This document shows, in pieces, positions 24,957 to 46,759 of a stretch of DNA of 64,000 bases. Each line of letters begins with the position of its first letter. Position 1 is the first letter of the stretch. The notes beneath the pieces were generated by a model. It worked only from the letters and a program-made list of their open reading frames with translations, searched no databases and was not told where the DNA came from. The stretch spans positions 3,238,501-3,302,500 of the forward strand of contig JBAMJR010000195.1 of assembly GCA_038501785.1 (NCBI GenBank), given 5' to 3'. The position numbers were made by a program, and so were the translations under genes. This DNA comes from Myoxocephalus aenaeus (taxonomy: Eukaryota > Chordata > Actinopteri > Perciformes > Cottidae).

Positions 24957-27900
24957 GTGAGTACCAATTTCCTGGCAACTTCTAGCCCAACAACTACTTC
25001 CAGCTCGAGTTAGTCTCGGCAGCGTTTGTTAAAATATCCTCCTCGTCTCGCCCTTTCCTCTGCGTGGTGTCCGTTTGTCCTCCGTGGAGAGGGGATGCAG
25101 TCGCGAGAGTAAACCTTTCCTGCCCGGTAAACTTGCGTGTGTGTCGCTCTCCGGCTAGCTTTAGCTACACCTTCTCTGTAGCCTATTCATCCCCGGCTCA
25201 TCCTCTGGGCGCCGGAGAGCTCCGAGAAATACTGAAACAAAGTCGCGTCTTCTTATTTCTGTCCCGGGACGGCTTTTAGTCGAAATAACTAACTCTGCTG
25301 CTCAAAGACAGAAGTTAGGCGACATGAGGTAACTAGTCGCGTGACGGTAAAGCATGGGGTCACTTGTGTGTATCTAGTTCTTTTGGTGACTGATCACGTT
25401 TTTTGTCTTCGAGAAACGTCTGATCCTCGCAGTGTGATGCAGGCACGTGTCTACGAAATGTTTTAATTCATGTGAATGGACCTCTTTCTGGCAGTGCCAC
25501 ATTTCACTGTACATGAGTTGGTATTTTTTGATCCTCGAAAAGACATAGTTCTGACGTGGTCTTTATCTTAAAGTGTGATTGTTGGGCTGTGGTAAACTTG
25601 TTTACTGCTCTTGAGTGATTTACCAGATTGTTCCTGTCGAGCCCATCTGTGGCTGCAGCACATGTACATCTGGGATCCCAATTGTGGATCCCTGTTGGTC
25701 CAGCCTTGAACAACAAGGCTGTCTGATAGCATCCGAAAGACCCACATTTTAACTTGATAAATATTGTGTCTTGGATCAAGAGCTGTGTTGTGAGTACAAG
25801 TGGTCCTTTTTTTTCTTTCTCCTTGCCTCACTGCTGTTGCTGTCTTGTTTTACTTGTGCAGTGGCACACTTTTATAGATATGTGTTTAATTGTTTAATAC
25901 AAAGGTATTAAATCTATAGTTGCTATCAGGACAGACGCTAAAGTATTGTTCATCGTGTCAGCAGCGGGGAAAAACATGTTGTTCACACATCCTCTGCCAG
26001 GAAGAAAAAGAGATGCACATCATTTTTAAACTGTGCCTGTCATTAACCTGATTGGCGTGGCGAAATTGCCCATGAATGACCGTATGTGGTATGTGTACTA
26101 TGCTTTACATCAGCTAAGTGAATTGTGAGTTTCCCTTATTCATGCTGCAGAATCCCATTAGAGCACCAACTGTCGGTGTTTTCAGTACAGTCAGTTTGAT
26201 GTTATCTCTGTGAAGACAAACCAGACAGACAGGGAGGAGGAGGGAGTGTGCTTGTATTTTCCTTCCGACGCTGACGGCTGCGAATGAACAGGTTGACCCA
26301 CTTTCTGCACCGTCAGGATTTTAAACAGGTGCCTTCACTTGTCTTCCCAACACGGTTTATCATCTGCAACTGGTTTTGTTTTTTCTTTTTTCCGATTTTT
26401 TAGTTTTTTAATGTTTTAATTGCATTTGTTTTTCAAACTTATTCCAATTAGAGAGCGCTCTCCACCTACAATCCCTTACATGTGTTCCTTTGTGGATAAG
26501 AAATGTGACACATGAACTCTTATAGATCTACCACAACATAAATGAATAGTAATTTATCCCTCCATGTCTGTGGCGGTCAGACTGGCCTGGTAGCAGGGAG
26601 GGATACCGTATCTTGCTCAATGGCCCCTGTTGTGTTTGCGTTAGGAAAGTGTGGTATTCCACAGAGACTGTGCCTTGTACTGTCTAATTATGCAGCGCTT
26701 AAAGGATAATGCTTTACAGTGCTTTTGTTGAGTAATGGCAAACCCTTGTAGGGTGTGGCTGATTTACCTGCAGCATTTACAGCCCAACCTGATTCAGCGG
26801 CACCTCGCTAACCTGTCTAATAACATTCCTAAGTGATGGTTAGTAGGGATTCTGTGTTTACACCTTTACTAGCACGGGCCTCTTATACCATCTGCATCTT
26901 TTACTACTATCTCTACTAGCTCTATCCTTTCATTTTGGGACAAGTAAGTTGTAAAGATTACCTGCTCACGACTAGGGATACTGTCAAGGGACCATTTCAT
27001 TTGAATATTTCCATGATGATTCACCATTCAGCCTTTATAACACCGGTAGACCCAGAACAGGGCGGTGTGCTTGCAGCTGCATTGTCAGTTGTGTAAACTC
27101 CACCTAGAGCATTTGTTGTCGTCACCTTCTCCCTTACCTGTCGGGACGGCTGTGCTTCTCTTATGAATAGGAAATAAAAGGGCAGCTGTCACAGACGACG
27201 GTTGGTGTTTACGAGTCAGTTTGACTCGCATCTGCGGGTGATTGTGACTGAGTAAAAATGTTCCTGCAGACTATGTTGGGTGTGTGCGCATATGAACTTG
27301 ACCACACTTTTGGGAAAGGGTGCCCAATCTATTTGTGTGCCTCACATTTCCCATGTAACTGTGTGGATGAAGCACTGACAGGGCGGGGTGTGTCTACACA
27401 TTTAACTCCATCTGGGAACAGCCCTTTTGCTTTCAATTGACTGCAAGATCCTTCAAAGGCGATCATAAAACGGTGGCAATGCGCTGCTTTTGGCTCGACA
27501 ATTAAAGGTGGTGCTTGGAGAGAAATCTAGCTGTTCAACAAGAGCGAGAGAATTGAGACCGCTTCTTGAGTGAGTGGTGAACTGTCTTAAACACCAGTCC
27601 AGTTGCTCTTGTTTTGTGCCACTGCTAGATATCACATGACCTGGACAACCTATGGGCCGTTGGGTCAATAATGCGTTTGAACTCCATCAGTACTATTGAT
27701 ATGCTTTTAGGCCAACATTAGCCACTCCATTTGGGAGCTTGCTGCTGTGTTGAAGAGCGCAGGCATTTTCTTTTCCCTCCCAAGCACACGGTTCAGCTGT
27801 CAAAGACGGCAACTGTCTTCGGAGCCTGGCGCTCTGAACTAATTTTCTAGCGTTGTGCAGGATTTATTACCCTCGTTTGTGACGGGCGGTTACAAACACT

Positions 27901-29714
27901 CTATTCTTCTGTGGCACCAGTGATTCGTCTCACATTTGTCGGCTGCCATCTGTGCCCTTGCTCCATGTACTTAACCCCTCTTCTGTTTTCACCCTCCCTC
28001 TGTCCAGGGTGTGACACGGGCCGGCAAGGGGAGGGAATGTTTGTCGGCCCTTATTGTAGCTGGGCTGACTTCAGCAGCCACATTTCACATCCTTTTGGAG
28101 AAAAGTTAAATATAGCAACACTGGCGTCGTCATTTTTCCTAATCGTTTAGTCAGGAGTTTGTTCTTGCCCTGATTTAGTATTATTTTTGTAGAAGAAAAA
28201 CACCCTGTTCTCTGTGATTCATGGAGTGGCATTTAAAGGTTGGTGCAGATTTTAAAGTGACAAATCTGGCCTTGTTCTTACCTCGAACCAGTTGTATGTG
28301 TGTATATATACAGTATATATATAAATATAAACTTTTCATTTAAATGACTTTGTTGGGAAACTCATTATTGATTGTGTTGGCAAAGTGCTATTTTATCACT
28401 TGTGTTTGTAAGAGTGGTTTTAACTGAGCGACTGAGTCACATCTCGGAGACCACATGGCTACTGTTGAATCATCTTTCATGAATTCTATTAATAGGGTCA
28501 TTCTTGAAAGAGTATGCACGGTTACTGGACCTTTGTTCATTGTTTGTCTGCTTGAATGTGAGGCTGCTGTGGACACCGGAAGACTTGTGGGCTGAAACCA
28601 CTCAAAGAAATTCAACAATTCAGGCTTAAATTATCTTTTTAATCACAATAATGAATAGTCGGCAGGATTATAATCTGTTTGACCAACATAAAACTGCGAA
28701 CTGAAATGCGGCTATCTAAATTAACGTTACTTGAGTGTATAACAGAGTTAATTGTTCTCCACACGTAGCTCTGCGGCAGCCAGAAATGGCCTTGCCCAGG
28801 CTTTCTGACTAATGCACTGTATAAAAAAACAATCTTTACTTTAAACCAGGAAACGGGAACACTTTTCTATCTGGAAAAATGTGGGATCCTTGGTGCACCG
28901 CATTATAATCGCCATCTTTTGTTTTCTGAACGTTTGTGTTCGAGAGGAATGCCACCATACCAGTTTAGCCTTGGTGAGCGGGGCAGCACACCCTGCTCAC
29001 CTCTGTAAGTGAAGCTCGATCTGCCCAGGCCTCATGCATTCCTGCGCCACTGCGGCACGGGAAGGAGGCACTCGGAGGAATTCCTTATTTTCAGTGATTC
29101 TCAGAAGGCCGTTTTTCAGGAACACTGTTTTTAAGAAGAGCAAAATAGCCGAGGCTCATGTGACGAGAGTATTTACACACTTAAATTAATCTTTCTGCTC
29201 TGTGAGGACACTGCTCTCTGTTGAAATGTACAAAATATACCCCAAAATAGCTTTGTGATAAACCAGCATATCAGGGTTTTAAGAGAAGCAGGCCTCAAAG
29301 AAGCCTCACACATATTCCAGATGTTATATTGTTGCTTTGTTCCTTACATCTAGCTCAGTTTGCATGAAATATTATTTTTTTACACTAAAATGTAATGATT
29401 GAAATCTGCTTTGTAGACCCAATGAAAAGCAAAGCAAAAGATTATTGTAGAAACTGGCAGTTGTTGTTTTTTTAGGATTTGGAGAACATGCTGTTGTAGT
29501 AAACAGCCTTGTCAGAAAGTGTTGTGTAAAATCATCAAAAGAGTGCAGTAGTTTTACAGCATGGGCCCATTGCTATACAATGGAACAGGAAATTACTTTG
29601 ATTACGGGAGACATGCTTGGAAAAGGAAAAGAGCTGAAATTAGAAACCAAAGAGAGCAGTAGATATGATCAGCGGGGGTGGGGATCCTGGATATATGAGC
29701 TACGTACTATTTAA

Positions 29715-29748
<34 letters not shown>

Positions 29749-29920
29749 TGACGGAAGATGGAGAGCACCTTTTTTAGTTCTGTCTGGAGGAAAGGTCACT
29801 TCTCTGTTGGCAAGGAGGCAGGAAGAGTTGAGTGTTCGGGGATCTGAGCAGCAGAGCAGTCTGGATGGGTCTGTCATTTCAAGAACCTGTTAACGACTCT
29901 GTGCTCTTTTCTCTCCGCAG
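24957..29920 (+). other. pls3 intron 1
   Basis: Five kb of intron with higher GC near its 5' end. It contains a poly-T run at 29717-29745. Open frames such as 27258-27440 and 27911-28150 lack recognisable domains and splice context. I see no gene. Confidence 0.6.
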
Positions 29921-29964
29921 TCCCACTTTTCTCTGACTGACCACCTCGGGTCAATCGCAGAAAC

Positions 29965-38221
<8,257 letters not shown>

Positions 38222-38340
38222 GAGACTGGCTGGGATCATTGTGACACTTATTCTTACCCGCAAGCCATTCGAGTTTTGAAGAGCTTCCCCCAACTGAAGG
38301 AATGAAGATTATTTTCTCTTTTTTTTTGTATGAGAATAAA
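38222..38340 (+). other. pls3: pls3 3' UTR with poly(A) signal
   Basis: AATAAA at 38335-38340 gives a short 3' UTR of about 120 bp. A second AATAAA at 39159-39164 could support a longer form. Confidence 0.65.
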
Positions 38341-41300
38341 ATCCTGTCAGAAGTGGAATTCGCATGGGTCCCTGTCCTCTTTTGAGGCCTTTACTGAAGA
38401 ATAATGTCCTATTTAAAGTGAATCCACAATGCTAAATTATCTGAAGAGATGGGTCTCGTGTTACAGTGGACAACTTGTTGCGCTCCATATTTAGGACTCT
38501 AGATTCATGTAAAAGAATGCAGTTTTTTTTAAAGCGAGTATTCATATTTCCAGCTGCAAGGTTGTTTACATATTTTTACTCAGACTGATACGTAAACGAT
38601 ATCCTTGACTACTCACATTCCTGAATACCATACTTATGAATAGAAAGAAAGCGAGAGGCGGGATGTTTAAGTGAAGCACACGCCTAAAAACACCCAAACA
38701 TTGCCGCTGCTTAATGAAGTACAAGCATGTCTTAATAACTGGCACCATAAACTTCTACATATCTGAATACAGAAGCCATACGGTCGTATTATAGGCATGA
38801 CCAGCATGGCGTGCTGTCTGTATCCTTGTACTTATTTGTTTCTTGGGTTTATTGCTCAAGATAAATGCTGTTTGGTTTTTTTGGGGCGTCTGGTCTGTGT
38901 TGTGTTGGACTTCTTTTGTCTTTAGTCTGTTACGTTGGTTGAGGAGCAGGTGGACTGGACTCTCCTGGCTTCTGCTGTGCCTTCTTCTTGTCTCAAAGAC
39001 GACTTGTACTCGCGCTTTCAGGTTTTCCCTTTTTTTCTTTTGTATCCAACATTACCAAATATAAACAATAACTTCATTCCAGGTAGTTTCATAATATTCT
39101 ATGACAATGGCCAAATTGTATTTGGTCTCATGTTTGTCTACTCTTATGTGCTTGTAACAATAAATATGACGTTGAAAACTCCTCGTGTGTTTTATCTTTG
39201 AAGTTTCTGGAAAGGGCATTTTCCTTTTTTAAAGTCGAGCACAATGGTGGCCCAAATGTTTTGATCAGGTATGTTTTTAATCTACATTGGTCAAATCGTT
39301 TGTTGTATAGTGATAAAAAGTATTCTGTTTTACAAAATTGAATCTACACACTTCTAATTAAAAGAAAGGTACCTTTAATGTCAAAGCAGTTGCTCTGGTG
39401 GCACACAGGTACCCTGATTGTCCTTTATTCTCCCCCGTTAAGGAGATCAGCTCCAGGTGTGTGGCTTTCCACACCTGTTCCCAATGCTCTCAAATTGGAG
39501 TGGGGTGGAGTCCCCTGGCAGGAATGTACATGCCTCTAATTACCCTCCTCAGTCCCTTTCTAGTAGTTAGTACTGAAAGACATGAACAAGCGGTGGTACA
39601 CACGAGTAACCCAACGTACTAGATGATAATCAAAGGCAGAAATTTACCAAAAATCACTCAACTAGAAGAGAATAGCAAATTACAGACCGTCCAATGGTAA
39701 CATCTTTATTAATATATTTACCACAGACTGTTTATTCCTGAATGAGAACGCATATGTACACTTATAGAGACTACATTTTTCTTCCAGGTCAAGAATTGTA
39801 TCTGAACATAAATGTGTGGACGCTTAGTTTTACTAAATTTCCTTTCGAATCAATTCCTCATACATTTCATGTAAAGAGCCCTTTATATTCTCTGCACTTT
39901 TGGATAAAAGTATAATAACATAAATACGCTGCAGCATCAGGCTAGTATTGTTGTACCCATAAACAACATATTTTGCACACTTTGTCTTAAGTAAATTGTA
40001 TTGATTTTGAGATTAAAATAAACATTGTCTCAACATGAAGTCAAATGTTAGCTGCTCTGGAGAAACTTCTGTTCCTAATGCCAAATATTAGGATCAATGT
40101 AAAACGTTATGTCCACATGAATGAGAAGTCCTTTAGGTACAGAGAAAATAACTTTCCATGGCAAACTCTCCATCTGCTGCTTTTTGTGATCTATGTCTAA
40201 GACGCATGCCGATCTGATGGAAGATATCCTCCAACAGAACTTTTATGATCCAAGCTTTTTCCTAATTTTCCTTTTATTGCTGCCTGCTTCTCCTTTCTCT
40301 TATCTAATCTTTCTATTACTTCTCTCGTGCTTTTATAGTCTTCCCTCTTTTTCCTCGTAAAACACAGTACCCGTTTTAAATAGCGCCTTGTAAAAAATAA
40401 TACACAGACATTTATTGTTGTTTGCGTTTCCTCTCCCCCGCTGCGTCCCATGAGGAAATGCACTATATTGCATTATAATATTCTGTTGTCTCTCATTGTC
40501 GCTCTTTCTTCACAGTCCATCAACAGTCTCGCAGTACAACAGGGGATAGCGTTGGCAGATTGTAGTTTATTGTTCACTGGGCTGACTCTCAGTCAGATGT
40601 AAAGTCCTCTGGGCTGCGCTCCCTGATGGCTTTCTCAGCGAGTCTCCGGTTTTCTAAGGATCTGATTAAAGCTGAGACTGGCAGGCTCTGTCAGAGTGAT
40701 GAGGAGTCCCCTGTGGCCTTCATCAGCTGGATTGTCAAGCTCCATTTGCATCCTGTGGTGTGTCTGTGTGATGTTGGAATGAGAGTTTGGATTCATAAAA
40801 GTTACATTTGTATTTTATCAACAAGATTAGTTTAAATAGAGGCGAGAGGGAGATCAGACAACAACCAGTCCTTGTAACTAAAAATCATATTAAAAAAATG
40901 TCAAAAGAATGTTCAGAACGATACAATCAATTACCTTTTAGGAAATATGATGTAAATATTCAAATGATACAGAAAATATCAAGCCAACAGTAGTGGAAGG
41001 AGTATTGTGAACATCTGGTTTAACTTTTAACACTGCATTGTGTTTTATTTGAGGAGTGAATCTGTCAAATAAAGCTATATTTATATTTATTATATGTATA
41101 AAGCACATAACCAAGTGACGTTCAAGTACCTCAAAAATGTACACCATTTCAGTGTTGTACTGTGGTTTTCCACCACCGCAAGCCAATATTTCAAGTAAAG
41201 ACTAAGTATAATATACACAGGATTATGCCAATATATCAATGCCTACTAATAATGAATGTAGAGATAGTGGAAACAGCCTAACATAAAACAATATATCATC

Positions 41301-42832
41301 ATATTCTACAACATTATCAATATATGATGTATGAAGCGATCTGATCACCAAACACAACAAATGAGATAATCATCTGTTGAGCCTCCTGCTTTGTGCCGCT
41401 TCTCGCTATTCTCCAGTGTCAGAGCCGAGCAGAGGAAAGGCACCGCCAAGAGGTTCTCCCAGAGGACTCCTCGGTCTGAAGCTGACATCTGGGCTCTGAA
41501 CCATTCAAAGGTTTCCCCGCCCTGCAGCTCACATCCTGCAGCCTCCTGCATGTGCTGCTCCGTCTGGGGATCAGGACCACGTGTTCGTGCTTCTGGGGGA
41601 GACCAGGGGAACACACTCGAAGAGGAGAAGAGAGAAGAAGAGAAGCAGACAGTGTTGCAACAACAGGACTGATTGTCTTTCAAGACGTGTTGGATGAAGT
41701 TTGATTGTTCTTCTCATAGCATCCACCGTGGTTACTGAGGATGGAAGAGCTGCTCCGGGTGTGCCTGTTTGAAGTCACCGTCAGGATGTCATTGGAGTAA
41801 CTGAAGGAAACTAAAGGTATGAATAAAGATGTGTGAACTAATAGATTTTGTTTCTCTCTAGCAAACATAGTTTTCTTATAATGCTAATAATCCACAGGTG
41901 CTAATGTCTTAAGAATACCATTTAATGACAATTAAAAACGTTTTTTTTTTTGTAGAAAATGTATGATAATTGAATACTGTTTGAATAAAAAGAAAGTTTC
42001 TCTGTGGGTTGCAAGTAAAAAAAAAAAAGCTCTCATAATGTATTAATTAAATTAAATACATGTATATGCAATGGTTGGGGAATTTATTGTTTCCATATTA
42101 AAAATATAAAGATAATGCTTTATTTGTCAGCTCTGTTAGATTCTGATAATGTCCTTGTCATTTGGCACTTATTACAAAATAGGAAAGAAAAGCTCCATTA
42201 AAAGCCAAGTAAATATATATAAATAAAGTATTGACATGTACATGTAGTTAGTCCCGAAGCACTTTTGACAGTAAACCCAGTTACCCTCATGACACACTGC
42301 TGTCAGTCACAGCACCCTGGTTTCCTAAGTGATGCTGCTCCTGAGGGAGAGCAGATGATTGGCTCGCTGAGGCCTCAGAGCTTCAGGCCGACTGTGTGTG
42401 TGTGTGTGTGTTTTCGTTAATGATCCACCAATTAGTCACACAGTGGTAACAGTCGCCTAATCACCTCGTCATGTGTCGGCACTGCAACAAGGTGAAAAGC
42501 CATCACTGCCCGCATGTTTTGTGGTGTGTGTGTGTGTGGGGTCACGACAAAGTGTTTCAAACAACACAGCATCAGTACCATGCAGTTTCTCTCGTGGCTG
42601 CTTCACTCACCACAGCAACCGGCTGCTGTGTGACGGGCCAGGCGAGGGAGCGAGGCAGACAGTCCCAGTCTCAACACAATGTCCCCTGACGGTAATCTGC
42701 CATACGCACCATCAACAGAAGAACTCTCTTCTGCTGCCACAGTGTCAGCGCAGGAGAAGTCATGCTCAACACCGGCAGAGAGAGAGAGTAGAGGAGTGAC
42801 GTGAGTGTTTGTCCACACCTGCAGGTCAGAGG
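38341..42832. other. pls3-cnga2 intergenic region
   Basis: AT-rich and mostly featureless. It holds a small hairpin-like CAGGTGTGTGG...CCACACCTG near 39453-39477, one candidate minus-strand exon (40589-40687) and a GC-richer block at 41391-41672. The 5' non-coding exon or exons of cnga2 must lie in or near 41700-42822. An acceptor-like CACCTGCAG ends at 42823, ten bases before the ATG. No further gene is recognised. Confidence 0.5.
40589..40687 (-). other. Candidate terminal coding exon, unidentified
   Basis: On the minus strand an acceptor-like CTCATCACTCTGACAG precedes a 33-codon frame ending in TGA, with a coding-looking, charged C-terminus ('SLENRRLAEKAIRERSPEDF'). The segment has higher GC than its surroundings. 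No upstream partner exon or family was recognised. Treat it as a lead only; it may be a conserved non-coding element or chance. Confidence 0.18.
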
Positions 42833-45800
42833 ATGACGGGCCAGGTGGCTGAGAGAGAGCGGTCGCCACACCGTCTGTCGGTGAAGACCACCTTGGAGGA
42901 TGAGATCGGCAGAGCCGACAGTATTCTGAGCAGGTGAGGACAGATATGAGATCACGGTGTATTTGGCTCAGAGGTTTGTTTAGTAGTAGTAACAAAACAA
43001 AAAGTAGTGCAAGCCCACATGTGTGTTTGCTGCACGGCGTGTCTTCCCCCCAGGGTGCCATCTGTGTGCGATGACACTTCCTCGGAGCTACAAAGAGTCG
43101 CTGCTCTCGACCCTCATGGACGCAACTCCAGAAATTCATTTCAAAGGATTGGAGCCGTCTCAAGGTAAAGTGACTGATCCGAGAAGGTGAATCATTATTG
43201 TGCAGCTTTGTATTTTTAAATTGTATTCAAGTTTGCCTGGCTTTTAAAAAAACAGCCCAGGACTCAGACAAAGTTTATCGAGTGTTTCTGTTCTAAGTCT
43301 TTTTAAAGTCACACGCTGGGTAAAAGTACATATAAAGTATTCAAGCTCACAAAGACCTTGATGACTAAAGGGTCATAATAGTCAGGTGAGAGACTTTGTG
43401 TACTAGAAGCATAAAACCAGAGAAATGGGTTTCATTGTGTAAAAATAATTATTGATGTACTTTGTATTCCACAATCTTAAGGAAAAAGAACAAACATTTG
43501 ATGAAAAGCAAGAGGATCCAATCAGTTGTGATTAAAGATAATTCCAGAAAAGTGTATTGACCTGTTTGACTGATCATTACTTTTATAGAAAGATTTTAGG
43601 ACTAGTTCTGGGATTTAATTTGTTTTTTAAAGGGTTTTCAAAAACATATCCTGGATTAGCCAAGATAAATATTTCTTCTGTTTTTCCCAAACAATTTGAT
43701 ATTGTTATGTTCAAAGCTGACTTTGAAAAAATTGCAAATCACCTTGGATAAAAGCATCAACTCAAAACAGGCAATGTGAAGTAATTTAAAACTGTTAAAT
43801 TATTTGTGAAGACTGTGATCAAGTTAAACTGTGTTTGTTCCTGAATATCTTCTGAGTTGGTCTGCGGCTACTTGGAGATGTCGACCTTGTGTCACTGTCG
43901 TTCTTATCTTTTCATATAAAATCATTGAAAACGTTATGAGAGCTTGTATGTTTCCTGTGTGTGTCAGACTGGTGAGCCTGGTGGTGAGACTGAGGGAATG
44001 GGCACACAGGAGCCTGCTGGAGGAGGAGGAGCGGCCGGACTCCTTCCTGGAGCGCTTTCGTGGCCCTGAGCTGCGAACGGCCCCCAGCCGCATCAGCAAC
44101 ACGCAACCAGATGCCAATGACAACAATGCCAAAGGGATCTTTAGGTATGCCCGCCCGCCTGCCTGCCTGCCAGCCTGAACCATCACTACGCACTTTGATA
44201 TATACTTTAAGCACTGGGTGACCAGAAGAAAAGAAACACCAGAACACCAGAGGGTAAAAATTAGACCTCAAACTCTCCAGCCGGTCAAACGTTTCCTGTT
44301 TGAATAAAGGTTTTAGAAGAGAAAAAAACTAAAACATTTCAGTTGTTAAAAACAATGATATATATTGCAGAGCTTTATATCTTGCAGCTGCTTCTATTTC
44401 CCCCCCGTATATCTTTTCAGTCTTAAAGTAAGCTAATAACTACTCTATAAACCACAGTTGTGTATCTCTCTATGCTTTCAGGAAAAAGTGGGATTTGTTT
44501 GTGGTGTCCCCATCCGATGATGCCTACTACCGCTGGTTATTTGTTATCGCCACAGCAGTGCTCTACAACTGGTTCCTGGTTGTCGCGAGGTAATGACTCC
44601 ACAGTCGTTATCTGCTGGTGATGGATGTGGTGAATGGGGGTTCTGTCCACTTACAGGCTGGAGCAGTACATCTTTTCTTTTCTATTCACAGGGCATGCTT
44701 TGAGAAGCTACAGGTGGGCAATTACATCTGCTGGCTGGTGTTGGACTACCTCTCGGACTTTGTGTACATAATTGACACTTGCGTCCGACTTCGCACAGGT
44801 AATCTAAATACACAACAATAGCATTCGTTTGGAGTTGAGTTTTTGGCCACGTGACAATTGCTATTCTAATATTCACTCTTCTTTAAAATACTCTTTGTTT
44901 TCCACCAACTCCTGCGGGACATAATCTGTCTCTTTAACTGCTAAATGCTATGTGCACCAGCTAGTCCCTAACTTTGTCTGTCCTGTCTGCCCCGAAGGTA
45001 TAATGATGTATGAAATATTTCACAGAAAACAGCAGCCTAGCAAACAGAGTTACTGAGAGTCTAAAACAGCAAAGTTCCAAACAGAAAACCAAAACAATGA
45101 GCTGAAAGGTGCTAAAAGGCAGACATAAAACACGACGGTGGGTCGAGATCACGGCTCAGCTGACTTTGTGCGTTATTCTTCTTGTCTCAGGGTTCTTGGA
45201 ACAAGGTCTGCTGGTGAAGGACCATGCCAAGCTCAGAGACAGCTACGTCCGAACGTTACAGTTCAAGCTGGACGTGCTGTCCATCCTGCCCACGGACCTG
45301 GCGTACATCTCCACCGGCATCCATACGCCACAGCTCAGGTTTAACCGCCTGCTTCGATTTCCGCGCATGTTTGAATTCTTTGATCGCACTGAGACACGAA
45401 CCAACTACCCCAACATCTTCCGTATCGGCAACCTGGTGCTTTACATCCTGGTCATCATTCACTGGAACGCCTGCATCTACTACGCTATATCCAGTTCTTT
45501 GGGATTTGGCTCGGACACTTGGGTGTTCCCAAACATCTCCAAACCTGAGTATTCCTCCTTGACTCGCAGTTACGTCTACTGTCTGTACTGGTCGACTCTT
45601 ACTCTCACCACGATTGGAGAGATGCCTGCACCCGTGCGGGACGAGGAGTACCTATTTGTGGTCTTTGACTTTCTCGTTGGGGTTCTTATCTTTGCCACGA
45701 TTGTGGGAAATGTTGGCTCCATGATTTCCAACATGAATGCCACCCGTGCCGAGTTTCAAGCCCGGATCGATGCCATCAAACACTACATGCACTTCCGCAA

Positions 45801-46686
45801 AGTCAGCAAAGACCTGGAGACACGCGTCATTAAATGGTTCGACTATCTCTGGACCAACAAGAAAGCAGTGGACGAGAAGGAGGTGCTAAAGAATTTGCCA
45901 AACAAACTGCGGGCTGAGATTGCAATTAATGTACACCTGGAGACCCTGAAGAAAGTACGCATTTTTCAAGACTGTGAGGCCGGCCTGCTGGTGGAGCTCG
46001 TGCTCAAACTCCGCCCCCAGGTCTTCAGTCCGGGGGACTACATCTGCAGAAAAGGGGACATAGGGAAGGAGATGTATATCATTAAAGAGGGGCAGCTGGC
46101 TGTGGTGGCTGATGACGGGGTCACACAGTACGCTCTCCTCACCTCTGGCAGCTGCTTCGGTGAAATCAGCATCCTGAACATAAAAGGGAGCAAAATGGGA
46201 AACCGTCGGACAGCCAACATTCGCAGCTTGGGTTACTCAGATCTCTTCTGCCTCTCGAAGGACGACTTGATGGAAGCAGTGGCCGAGTATCCAAACGCTA
46301 AGACTGTGCTCGAGGTGAGGGGCCGGGAGATCCTGATGAAGGAGGGCCTGCTTGATGAGAACGCAGAGAGCGGCGGGCTGCAGAAAGAGGACACGGAGGA
46401 GAAGATGGAGAGGCTGGAGTCCTCCCTGGACACCCTTCAGACTCGCTTTGCCCGCCTGCTGAGCGAATACAAACACACTCAGCAGCGGCTGAAGCAGCGC
46501 ATCACTCTGCTGGAGCGGCAACGCAATCAAACAGACTGCGGCGCAGACGCAAGCGATGACATGGGTGCAGACGCAGAGGCGGTCAACGGAACAGACCCTG
46601 GGCCTGTTGCCCATACAGATGGGTCTCCACAGCGGAGTGGTGTGCAAATGGAGGACACAAAGAGCCCAGCAACGCTGTCACACTAA
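42833..46686 (+). CDS. cnga2: Cyclic nucleotide-gated channel alpha 2 (olfactory CNG subunit)
   Basis: Cation channel subunit of the ciliary plasma membrane, opened by cAMP/cGMP in olfactory transduction (family knowledge). Exons: 42833-42933, 43054-43164, 43968-44144, 44482-44589, 44692-44798, 45191-46686; 700 codons including TAA. Residues 1-130 are cytosolic with 'DDTSSELQRV' and 'RPDSFLERFRGPEL'. S1-S6 run from 'YRWLFVIATAVLYNWFLVVA' to 'VLIFATIVGNVGSMISNMNA'. The selectivity filter is T342-I-G-E345 (45610-45621), the non-selective CNG type without GYG. The C-linker precedes a cyclic-nucleotide-binding domain with 'GEISIL' and R541-T542, the Arg/Thr pair that contacts the nucleotide. A C-terminal leucine-zipper coil follows ('LDTLQTRFARLLSEY'). 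Near-identity of pore, C-linker and binding domain to CNGA2 separates it from CNGA1/3. Length is close to mammalian CNGA2. Nothing suggests a pseudogene. Confidence 0.95.
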
Positions 46687-46759
46687 GGAGATTTTAGATC
46701 GTTTCTTCCACCGTGACAATGTTTAGCTGAGTGTAAAGAGATGTCTGCAAGTCAATAAA
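46687..46759 (+). other. cnga2: cnga2 3' UTR with poly(A) signal
   Basis: A short 3' UTR ends with AATAAA at 46754-46759. Confidence 0.7.

Noticed and set aside
39440..39600. LTR-like or SINE-like segment with the CAGGTGTGTGG hairpin
   Set aside because: Resembles fish repeats loosely, but boundaries, target duplication and family could not be shown.
42603..43163. 186-codon minus-strand open frame
   Set aside because: It overlaps the first two cnga2 coding exons on the other strand; a shadow frame.
45109..45190. Upstream extension of the last cnga2 exon to an ATG at 45109
   Set aside because: The acceptor CTTGTCTCAG ends at 45190 and the joined frame from 44798 matches the family; the extension is intronic.
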